From Thermoplasmatales archaeon SG8-52-3 (GTDB lineage: Archaea; Thermoplasmatota; E2; DHVEG-1): DNA of 34,534 bases. The notes under the pieces were generated by a model. It saw nothing but the letters and a program-made list of their open reading frames with translations. It made no database searches and had not been told where the DNA came from. Made by a program: the position numbers and the translations under genes. Positions 8,014-14,924 of the stretch are shown here, one piece after another (the first letter of the stretch is position 1; every line of letters begins with the position of its first letter). Location: assembly GCA_001595915.1 (NCBI GenBank), contig LSSG01000070.1, positions 1 through 34,534 of the forward strand. The letters are read 5' to 3'.

Positions 8014-9102
8014 TTATTTTTGGATTACAAATGAATCAAAAATTGTACCATTTAGTTTTATTGCATTAAAAGATAATTGATCATTATTGCAACTAATTAA
8101 ACAATAATGAAATGTTTTTTCAGAATGAACAGTCCACCATTTATTTCCTGTATCATAAGGTGGTGCACCACCTCCTCCTGTAACAATATAATTAACACTT
8201 TTCACTTTTCCACGTTCATAACAATGATCGTGACCATTAAAAACTATATCAACATTGAAATATTCAAAGAATAGACCCCAAATAAATCTTAAATAAATTG
8301 TAGAACCATGATTTCCGGAGCTATATGGTGGATGATGAAAAAATATTATAGTAAATGGCTGATTATTTGATTTCAAATCCTTTAAAAGCCAAGATAATTG
8401 TGATAATTTTATTGAATTTCTAAAATTTGAATCTAAGCTTATAAAATGAACAGAACCATAATCAAAGGAATACCAAGGTTCATTATTTCTTAATAAAAAA
8501 TATTTAAAATATGCTTCGCCGTATTGTTCATGATTACCTAAAGCAGGGTATAAAGTACTGTTATGTATGAAAGTTGATATTGAAAAGAAATCAATCCATT
8601 GGTCAATATAAATACCATTTTTTACAAAATCTCCAGTATGTAAAACAAAATATGGGTGTTCTATTTCAATTTTATCTGCAACTATACTTGCATTTACCCA
8701 GTTGTCCCAAACACCTCTTGAATCACCATATATTACGAATCTAGTAGAGCTATTTTCCTCGAATTTTGTATAAAAAGAATAAATGCTACTTTCAATGTGA
8801 TCAGAAACTACCTTATAAAAATATTTTGTTGATGAAATAAGTCCATTTAATTCAACAGTATGAAAATTACCTGAAATGTTATTATATTTTTTTTGTTCAC
8901 AATCTTGTGTTAGCCCATAATGAACACTGTTATTTGTAGTAGATATATTTGTCTCCCATATAATTGTTATAGAATCAAATTCAGGATTTTGAGGGTAAGG
9001 ACCAATAATAATTTGAGAATTTTTTTCATCTAATCCATTAACTGAAATTGTAGAGTTAATAAAAAAAATTGTAAGAATTATTAAAATTATTAAATTTTTC
9101 AT
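8014..9102 (-). CDS. Secreted purple-acid-phosphatase-like metallophosphoesterase
   Basis: The 362-residue protein has a signal peptide (about 1-23), an N-terminal fibronectin-III-like domain of the purple acid phosphatase type (about 30-115, with ITIIWET and the STKYFYKV strand), and a calcineurin-like phosphoesterase domain (about 120-320). The metal-binding motifs are all present: GDSRG (Asp127), HTGDF (Asp158), GNHE (Asn190/His191), FFHHPPYSSG (His256 or His257) and NGHDHCYER (His291/His293). It should hydrolyse phosphate esters or anhydrides outside the cell, using a two-metal site. The typical C-terminal block GGGGAPPY is also present. It lies between two beta-helix genes in the same orientation but lacks the PKD-like/IPRN ending and the 14-base promoter element of its neighbours. 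Substrate cannot be read; phosphate scavenging is a reasonable inference. Confidence 0.87.
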   Translation of the reverse strand: MKNLIILIILTIFFINSTISVNGLDEKNSQIIIGPYPQNPEFDSITIIWETNISTTNNSVHYGLTQDCEQKKYNNISGNFHTVELNGLISSTKYFYKVVSDHIESSIYSFYTKFEENSSTRFVIYGDSRGVWDNWVNASIVADKIEIEHPYFVLHTGDFVKNGIYIDQWIDFFSISTFIHNSTLYPALGNHEQYGEAYFKYFLLRNNEPWYSFDYGSVHFISLDSNFRNSIKLSQLSWLLKDLKSNNQPFTIIFFHHPPYSSGNHGSTIYLRFIWGLFFEYFNVDIVFNGHDHCYERGKVKSVNYIVTGGGGAPPYDTGNKWWTVHSEKTFHYCLISCNNDQLSFNAIKLNGTIFDSFVIQK

Positions 9103-9201
9103 AAGCTTTTTAACTCCTAATCTATCATAACGTAATTTAATATATAAATGTTTTATATAAAATATAAAAAAATTTTCAATTTCTTGTTTATTAATAAAAA
9201 C

Positions 9202-9348
9202 TTACCATCTTCTACTTGATTTTACAATTCTTTTAATATTTGTAGATTTACAAAACCGGCATTTTCCACAATCATTATTGCCTGTGAAAACCCAGCTGAA
9301 ACTTCTATCACAAGAATTGCATTGATACCAAAAAATCAATTTTTTCAT
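9202..9348 (-). CDS. Small zinc-ribbon protein (48 aa)
   Basis: This gene is below the size limit of the ORF track. It reads MKKLIFWYQCNSCDRSF and continues with NNDCGKCRFCKS, then ends in a basic tail (KRIVKSSRRW). Two Cys pairs (C10/C13 and C30/C33, with an extra C27) form a zinc-ribbon pattern reminiscent of FmdB-type or other small archaeal zinc ribbons. GAGGG lies directly against the ATG, which is close for a ribosome site. The 110-base upstream interval is pure AT-rich spacer. It sits alone between the phosphoesterase and the next beta-helix gene. The regular Cys spacing makes it more than a chance ORF. Function unknown; nucleic-acid or protein binding would be usual for such ribbons. 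Confidence 0.6.
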   Translation of the reverse strand: MKKLIFWYQCNSCDRSFSWVFTGNNDCGKCRFCKSTNIKRIVKSSRRW

Positions 9349-9427
9349 CCCTCTATTTTGCAATTTTGAATCTATTTATAGTTTATAATGTTATTTATAA
9401 AATAAAAAAATTTATTGAATTTTATCT

Positions 9428-10786
9428 TTAGATATTAAAAAAGTATCTAATAAATGAAAATTTATCAATAAATTTCTCAAACAAATTCATGAAAATTTGA
9501 GGAGTATTTCTATTTCTAGGCATTGTTATTCTAAAGGGATCTGACCAATTTGTTTCAAAACCTCTTGTATCTTTTGCTTTTACCCTTATATCGTATATAC
9601 CTGTACTCCAAGTATGAGATTCTGATGCATCAGTGCCTGAAATATATGGTCCAAACCATTCTGAATATGAATCGTCGCCCCAATCAAATTTATAGTATAT
9701 TGGATCTCCATCAGGATCTTTTGCAGATGTTGTATAATAATATTCCTGTCCTGCATTTCCATAGGTTTGACCAGTGAGAGATAAATCAATAGGTGCTTCA
9801 TTATACCAGCTATCTTGATCAATTAAAGGATAATAATCTCTACCTTGTTTAAATGGAATTTCATATGGGCTATCGCCAAATCTATCATGGCCCGGTAAAT
9901 CTTGATTTATTCCATGATAATCATCATTTCCTGTATACTCAGACCAGTAATTACCGCCTGAAGGATATTCATCGCTCCAGCTATTACCGCCACCTTCATC
10001 CTTTGCATTTTCAAGGTTATGGATGAAGCTATTGTGATAGATGTTGTTATTTGATGCATTTATATATAAACCATCATCATTGTTTGATCGAATAATATTT
10101 TTGATAATATTGTTGTTATTACTTGGATAAAAGATACTCATACCATTATTATCATTGAAACTGATTGTATTTTCTGATATAGTATTATGACTTGAACTTT
10201 TTATTATCATACCATTATCAATGTTTGACGTAATAAAATTATTAGTAACGATATTATTGTTTGCAGAATCAATCCACAAACCATCAAGTCCATTTGTATC
10301 AATTATGTTGTCTGATACAAAGTTATACTCACAGTTATTAATCCATAAACCTATTTCAGCATTATTTGAAACAATATTACCTGAGACATTATTGTAATCT
10401 GAATTTATATGAATTCCTCCGTTATAACAAATGCTTCCACTATTTTGTATAGTAAATCCACAAAAAGTTACCTGATTACTTGATATATAAACAACATCTC
10501 CATTACCTCCACCATCAATTATTGTAGAGTTCTTGTCTTCCCCAATCAAATCTATATTGTTTTTATAAATTACTACATTTTCAATATAAATTCCATTATA
10601 AACGAAAATCATATCACCTTGATTTGCAACATCTATTGCACTTTGGATAGTTGTATAGTTACCAGGACCTCCTCCTCCTACATATAATATATTTCTACTT
10701 ATTTTTAAGGTTTGAACAGTTAAAACACTATTCAAAGAGGTAAGTATCATTATTGATATTAAAAATATTATTAATCTTTTTTTCAA
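9428..10786 (-). CDS. Secreted beta-helix protein with C-terminal PKD-like/IPRN-type module
   Basis: I place the start at the internal TTG (10786), giving MKKRLIIFLISIMILTSLNS, a clean signal peptide, with GGGGGT seven bases upstream. The ORF-track start (TTG at 10819) would translate through that ribosome site. The 452-residue product contains the NosD opening (ILYVGGGGPGNYTTIQSAID), a long Asn-rich beta helix (about 60-275), the NYWSEYTGNDD...GDSPYEIP linker, and a PKD-like domain (about 322-420, WGDDSYSEWFGPYISG) that ends ITMPRNR. The tail after PRNR (FMNLFEKFIDKFSFIRYFF) is strongly aromatic/amphipathic. The WGDG motif is WGDD here. The upstream region has the shared 14-base promoter element and is divergent from an Lrp-type regulator. 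The role is probably extracellular polymer binding or processing; no catalytic residues are assignable. Confidence 0.83.
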   Translation of the reverse strand: MKKRLIIFLISIMILTSLNSVLTVQTLKISRNILYVGGGGPGNYTTIQSAIDVANQGDMIFVYNGIYIENVVIYKNNIDLIGEDKNSTIIDGGGNGDVVYISSNQVTFCGFTIQNSGSICYNGGIHINSDYNNVSGNIVSNNAEIGLWINNCEYNFVSDNIIDTNGLDGLWIDSANNNIVTNNFITSNIDNGMIIKSSSHNTISENTISFNDNNGMSIFYPSNNNNIIKNIIRSNNDDGLYINASNNNIYHNSFIHNLENAKDEGGGNSWSDEYPSGGNYWSEYTGNDDYHGINQDLPGHDRFGDSPYEIPFKQGRDYYPLIDQDSWYNEAPIDLSLTGQTYGNAGQEYYYTTSAKDPDGDPIYYKFDWGDDSYSEWFGPYISGTDASESHTWSTGIYDIRVKAKDTRGFETNWSDPFRITMPRNRNTPQIFMNLFEKFIDKFSFIRYFFNI

Positions 10787-10840
10787 TTTAAGTAACCCCC
10801 ATTCAAGATATTGTTGCAAAATCCTAATAAAATATTTAGA

Positions 10841-10854
10841 TTTAAATATTTCCT
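10841..10854 (-). promoter_or_regulatory. Shared 14-base BRE/TATA promoter element, copy 3
   Basis: This third identical copy (AGGAAATATTTAAA on the minus strand) lies 55 bases upstream of the TTG start at 10786. The consistent 53-61 base spacing in three genes fits an archaeal promoter with a 25-35 base leader that holds the ribosome site. The spacing also supports the TTG start chosen for this gene. Confidence 0.65.
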
Positions 10855-11025
10855 CATAGTATATATTTTATAATTTATTAAAAATTAGTTGTAATTTTTA
10901 AAAAATAACAAAACAATAATATTCTATTTAAAAAAAATACTATTTGCAATATCTTTAATAGGTTAAATGTATTTAATATTAAAATTACACTAGTAGTAAT
11001 TTACAAATTGGAGTTGAATAATTAG

Positions 11026-11553
11026 ATGGATGACTATGATAATTTTCAAAAGTCAAATATTGAAGAAAAAATTTTAAATGAACTGAAAAATAATTGTAGA
11101 TTAAATCTTGATGAAATTGGTAAAAAATGTGGTTGTTCAAGGTATAAGGTTGGAAGATTTATAAAAAAATTAGAGGAGAATAAGACAATCCTAGGTTATT
11201 CAGCAATAGTTAACCCCAATAAAACTAATGAAAAACATTTTATTCTCCTTATAAAAAGAACAACTTTACCATTGGATGAGGAAATCCTAAAAAAACTACC
11301 TCTTTTTAGTGGTTCAGATCTAGTACCTAATATTAGGATTAATCTTGATGATACTTTTTATGTTCATGGTGAATTTGATTGGGTGGTAACTTTTACAGCA
11401 GATGATATCTCATTTGCAAAAGATTTTTGTAATAAAATTTTAAAATATTATAATAAATTTATTGAAAGATTAGAACTTTTGGAAACAATAGGTCCTATAA
11501 GAAAAAATGGATTTAGAATAAAGCAATCTGAAAAAATTACAAAGATATTGTAG
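11026..11553 (+). CDS. Lrp/AsnC-type transcriptional regulator
   Basis: The 175-residue protein starts with a winged helix-turn-helix of the Lrp/AsnC type (about 12-62: EEKILNELKNNCRLNLDEIG, then CGCSRYKVGRFIKKLEENKTILGYSAIVNP). The remaining part (about 63-155) has the length and strand/helix alternation of a RAM-like ligand domain but is divergent (FYVHGEFDWVVTFTADD). DNA binding is well supported; the ligand is unknown. GGAG lies 12 bases before the ATG. It is divergent from the beta-helix gene at 10786, so the shared 240-base intergenic region is the natural place to look for an operator, and the secreted-protein genes are its most obvious candidate targets. That link is inference only. 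Confidence 0.8.
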   Translation: MDDYDNFQKSNIEEKILNELKNNCRLNLDEIGKKCGCSRYKVGRFIKKLEENKTILGYSAIVNPNKTNEKHFILLIKRTTLPLDEEILKKLPLFSGSDLVPNIRINLDDTFYVHGEFDWVVTFTADDISFAKDFCNKILKYYNKFIERLELLETIGPIRKNGFRIKQSEKITKIL

Positions 11554-11699
11554 AAATATTTTTTTTAAAAGACATTTTTTAAAAAAATATTAAATTTGCG
11601 CATTATTTAAATTTAAACAAATTTTTTTTAATTTTTGTTTAATTAATTACACCAATTATGAAAAATTATATATAATACGAATTCATTCATTAATATCAA

Positions 11700-11768
11700 G
11701 GGAGACTAGGAAATAATAAACTCATCATATATTCGCATATTAAGTCTAAAAAGGGTAGTAAGTCTTCC
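11700..11768. other. Stem-loop candidate
   Basis: GGGAGACT (11700-11707) can pair with AGTCTTCC (11761-11768) over eight base pairs, including one G-U pair when read as plus-strand RNA, closing a 53-base loop. The stem overlaps the 3' half of the small minus-strand ORF 11706-11816. It could be part of an RNA element or chance in AT-rich DNA. Confidence is low without comparative data. Confidence 0.3.
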
Positions 11769-11816
11769 TAATGGGGGTATTAGAGATTGCAAAGTAGGAA
11801 TTTTAATTTTTTTCAT
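11706..11816 (-). CDS. Possible small protein (36 aa) with strong ribosome site
   Basis: On the minus strand GCAGGAGGAAAGG stands directly before an ATG, with AGGAGG spaced five bases from the start, which is as good a ribosome site as any in the window. The ORF reads MKKIKIPTLQSLIPPLGRL and ends IYDEFIIS. It is basic at the N-terminus and has no recognisable domain. A TATA-like stretch (TATATAGATTTATA) lies about 20-40 bases upstream. The peptide is too short for coding statistics. The strong start signal is the main evidence. It could instead be a leader peptide or part of a structured RNA. Confidence 0.4.
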   Translation of the reverse strand: MKKIKIPTLQSLIPPLGRLTTLFRLNMRIYDEFIIS

Positions 11817-12045
11817 CCTTTCCTCCTGCTATTAGTATAAATCTATATAACTATACAAATAATACTTTAAGTCTCTATACTCCCCTTTTACATAAAAATA
11901 ATAATTAATTCATTGTTTGAATGTGAATATTTTTATTTAATGTAAATTTTAAATATTAGAAAATTTATTACATTCTAGTTTTAGGGCAGGAGGAATACTT
12001 AAAGTAATTGGATTAACTAGTTACTTTTAGTATTTATCATATAAG

Positions 12046-12162
12046 GTGATAGATATCGTTGCGGTATGTAGGATATCAAAAGATGGAAAATTACTTGCAA
12101 TAAAAGAAGTTTCTGATTTATATAGATATTTCCCATATGAATGGGATGAACTATATGGTTGA
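12046..12162 (+). CDS. Possible small protein or gene remnant (38 aa)
   Basis: A GTG-started frame reads MIDIVAVCRISKDGKLLAIK and continues EVSDLYRYFPYEWDELYG before a TGA. The residue mix (aromatic-acidic C-terminus, alternating strand pattern at the N-terminus) looks more protein-like than the surrounding AT-rich DNA, and local GC is higher. There is no good ribosome site ahead of the GTG. It may be a small gene, or the surviving end of a longer one, since the frame closes only 15 bases upstream. I do not recognise the family. Confidence 0.35.
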   Translation: MIDIVAVCRISKDGKLLAIKEVSDLYRYFPYEWDELYG

Positions 12163-12323
12163 GCTTTCGATAGTTAATATTCTTTAATTTAAGTTAATAT
12201 TTTATAAATAAAATATTTTTCTCAAATAAGTTTAATAAAAAAATAATCCTTAAAATTATGTTATAGATAGATTTAAATAAAAATAATATATTACAAATTA
12301 ATATAAGTAGGGGAGGAACATAT

Positions 12324-14846
12324 ATGAAAAAAATTATAGCTAAAAAAATTCTTATTCTAGGAATTATTTTGTTGTTTTTAACAGCAGGTTTTATACCAAA
12401 TATTAGCAGTGTTAAAAATGTCTATGAACAAAATTTTGAGATTTTAAACGCTGATTCATTTTATCCATTTGAAGAAGGATGGTTCTATCAAAAACAAATT
12501 ACAATCAATCATGAGATGGTTAATGGAGATTTTACGTATTTCCCAGTACTTATTCACATTATTGATTCTGATCTAAGTGTTAAGGCTCAAAATGATGGTG
12601 ATGATATTATATTTATGGATAATTTAGGATATGCAAATAAGTTGTCTCATGAAATAGAGTTTTTTGATGATTCTTCTGGTGAACTTATTTGTTGGATAAA
12701 TGTTAGTAGTGTATCTATCAGTGAAGATACTATTTTTTATATGTATTATGGTAATCCAATTTGTGAAAATCAAGAAGAGATTACTGATACATGGGATTCT
12801 AATTATGTGTTAGTTCAGCATCTTGATGAAATTAGTGGTGTTCATTATGATTCTTCTGTTTATGGTAATGATGGTACTTGTTTAAATGGAACTGATCAAA
12901 ATGCAGAAGGTTTTATTGATGGTGCTGATGCTTTTGATGGAACAAATGATTGGATAAATTGTGGTAATAATGAATGTTTCAATCTTACTGAAGAAATGAC
13001 TCTTGAGGCTTGGGTGAATCGTTCTGGTGATGGTACTGGAAAATATTTAGGAATAGTTGGTCGAGCCAAAGATACTTCAGGACCAGGTTACAATCGATAT
13101 CAATTAAGGTATAAGCATGAAGATGATGTTGTCCACTTTTTCTTAGGAAATGATACTAATTATACAATAGTATGTTCTGATAATGATCTGGCTCTAGGTG
13201 TATGGACTCATTTGGTAGTAACCTGGGATGGAACAAACATGTACATGTTTGTTGATGGAATACAACAGTCTGAAGTTGGTTTATTTACTAGTTTCCCAGA
13301 TACTACTTCAGCAGATCTTGAAATAGGACGATATTTTACAATTAATTATTTTGCAGGTTTAATTGATGAAGTGAGGGTTTCAAATATTTATAGGGATCCA
13401 AATTGGATTACAACTGAATATAATAATCAAAATAATCCTTCAAGCTTTTACACAGTCGGAACTGAGAATTCATATTTACAAGATTGGCAATATAGAAAAA
13501 AGATAACAATTAACCCTGATTTGGTTGAAGAAGATCTAGAAAACTTCCCAATCTTAATTAAAACAGTTGATAGTGATCTTGCAAGTAAAGCCCAAGATGA
13601 TGGTGATGATATTTTATTTACAGATGGTTCAGTATATGCAAATAAATTATCCCATGAGATAGAATTTTTTGATGGATCTTCTGGTGAATTAATTTGTTGG
13701 GTAAAAGTAGAAAGTGTATCTAGTGTTGAGGATACAATTATCTATATGTATTACGGTAATCCAGGTTGCATCAGTCAAGAAAATCCTAATAGTGTATGGG
13801 ATAATGGCTTTGTAATGGTCCAGCATCTTGATGAAACTAGTGGTACTCATTATGATTCTACTGTTTATGGTAACGATGGAACTTGTGTTAATGGAACTGA
13901 TCAAAATGCAGAAGGTTTTATTGATGGAGCTGATGGCTTTGATGGAACAGATGACTGGATTTATTCTGGAAATGATGACAGTTTAGATATAACTGATGAG
14001 ATGACTCTTGAAGCTTGGGTGAATCGCTCTGGTGATGGATTAGGTAGATTCTTAGGAATAATTACTCGTAGAGGCAGTGGTTATAATAGGTATCAAATTA
14101 GATATGCTCCCGATGATGATGTTGCACAGTTCTTCCTTGGTGATAGCTCTAGTTATACAATTCTAAATTCTGATAATGATTTAAGTTTAGATGAATGGGC
14201 TCATCTAGCGGCAACATGGGATGGTACAAACATGAAAATGTTTGTAAATGGAATAGAACAAACAAACATTAGTTCTTTTACAAGTTCTCCAAATACTCAT
14301 TCAGCCGACCTTGAAATAGGACGATATACTGAGCAGAACTATTTCCAGGGTTTAATTGATGAAGTTAGAATATCAAATATCAATAGAGGCTCTAGTTGGA
14401 TTATAACAGAATTTAATAATCAAAATGATCCAAATAATTTCGTTGATATTGGACCTGAAGAAGGCGGAGAAAATCTTCCACCATCTGCTCCAGAAATTGA
14501 TGGTCCTACTCAAGGAAGGGTTGGTGAAACCTATTTATACTCGTTTATGTCAATTGATCCTGAAGGTAGTAATGTTTATTATAGAGTAGTTTGGGGTGAT
14601 GGTGAGGAGAATGACTGGTTTGGTCCTTATGAATCAGGTAAAGTTGTATCTGTAACTAAAACATGGATGAGTATGGGTCGTTTCACAATGTATGCATACG
14701 CAAAAGATACTGAAGAATTAGAAAGTGATTATTCAACTTTGGTAGTAAATATCCCAAGAAATAGAGTTGCAAAAATTACTTTTCTCCAATGGTTTATTGA
14801 GGAATTTCCTTTATTAAGTAGAATATTATTAGATATTTTAAAATAA
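12324..14846 (+). CDS. Secreted protein with tandem DUF2341-LamG units and C-terminal PKD-like/IPRN module
   Basis: The 840-residue protein has an N-terminal signal segment (about 1-25). It contains two copies of a 320-330-residue unit (about 54-380 and 388-710). Each unit is a DUF2341 domain (YQKQITIN...GELICWINV...YMYYGNP, and YRKKITIN...GELICWVKV...YMYYGNP) followed by a concanavalin-A-like LamG domain (VQHLDE..., MTLEAWVNRSGDG, FAGLIDEVRVSNI / FQGLIDEVRISNI). After these comes a PKD-like module (718-810, VVWGDGEENDWFGPYESG) ending VNIPRNR, then a tail FLQWFIEEFPLLSRILL. LamG domains usually bind glycans or other polymers, so a surface binding role is likely; no enzyme domain is visible. 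TATA-like TTTAAATA and GGGGAGGA precede the ATG. It converges with a second DUF2341/LamG gene of the same family. Confidence 0.85.
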   Translation: MKKIIAKKILILGIILLFLTAGFIPNISSVKNVYEQNFEILNADSFYPFEEGWFYQKQITINHEMVNGDFTYFPVLIHIIDSDLSVKAQNDGDDIIFMDNLGYANKLSHEIEFFDDSSGELICWINVSSVSISEDTIFYMYYGNPICENQEEITDTWDSNYVLVQHLDEISGVHYDSSVYGNDGTCLNGTDQNAEGFIDGADAFDGTNDWINCGNNECFNLTEEMTLEAWVNRSGDGTGKYLGIVGRAKDTSGPGYNRYQLRYKHEDDVVHFFLGNDTNYTIVCSDNDLALGVWTHLVVTWDGTNMYMFVDGIQQSEVGLFTSFPDTTSADLEIGRYFTINYFAGLIDEVRVSNIYRDPNWITTEYNNQNNPSSFYTVGTENSYLQDWQYRKKITINPDLVEEDLENFPILIKTVDSDLASKAQDDGDDILFTDGSVYANKLSHEIEFFDGSSGELICWVKVESVSSVEDTIIYMYYGNPGCISQENPNSVWDNGFVMVQHLDETSGTHYDSTVYGNDGTCVNGTDQNAEGFIDGADGFDGTDDWIYSGNDDSLDITDEMTLEAWVNRSGDGLGRFLGIITRRGSGYNRYQIRYAPDDDVAQFFLGDSSSYTILNSDNDLSLDEWAHLAATWDGTNMKMFVNGIEQTNISSFTSSPNTHSADLEIGRYTEQNYFQGLIDEVRISNINRGSSWIITEFNNQNDPNNFVDIGPEEGGENLPPSAPEIDGPTQGRVGETYLYSFMSIDPEGSNVYYRVVWGDGEENDWFGPYESGKVVSVTKTWMSMGRFTMYAYAKDTEELESDYSTLVVNIPRNRVAKITFLQWFIEEFPLLSRILLDILK
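12483..13463 (+). repeat. Tandem intragenic duplication, unit 1
   Basis: This is the first DUF2341-LamG unit of the 840-residue protein. It aligns with 13485-14453. A stretch within the LamG start is identical over 38 bases in both units (around 12886-12930 and 13888-13930), so the duplication is recent or is kept homogeneous by recombination. Confidence 0.8.
13485..14453 (+). repeat. Tandem intragenic duplication, unit 2
   Basis: This is the second DUF2341-LamG unit, slightly shorter than unit 1. It is highly similar in the DUF2341 core and the first half of LamG and more diverged after the GYNRYQ block. Confidence 0.8.
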
Positions 14847-14924
14847 AGTTCAAAAACTTACCTCTTTCTTTTATCTTATTACAAAATATATTCTAAAATT
14901 AAGAATTTAATTTTTAATAAAAAA

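Larger units (their letters stand above)
11554..12323. other. Long intergenic region (about 770 bases) with small ORFs and hairpins
   Basis: There is no gene over 40 codons here. It holds a minus-strand 36-codon ORF with a strong ribosome site (11706-11816), a stem of eight pairs (11700-11707 with 11761-11768), a second imperfect inverted repeat around 11998-12030 (AAAGTAA/TTACTTT arms), a plus-strand 38-codon ORF (12046-12162), and the promoter and ribosome site (GGGGAGGA) of the 840-residue protein near 12262-12318. I saw no tRNA or CRISPR repeats. Confidence 0.6.

Noticed and set aside
9586-9822. 78-codon minus ORF within the 9428-10786 gene
   Set aside because: It is on the same strand but in another frame of the PKD-like region; no start signal and no domain.
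11721-11731. ATGATGAG on the minus strand as a possible C box of a C/D sRNA
   Set aside because: No matching D box (CTGA) or C'/D' boxes at the right distance.
11554-12323. Remnant of an insertion sequence
   Set aside because: No terminal inverted repeats with target duplication and no transposase fragment could be recognised.
3149-14846. PGF-CTERM or archaeosortase signal at the ends of the secreted proteins
   Set aside because: The tails have no PGF motif and no transmembrane helix with basic end, so the known archaeosortase signal does not fit.
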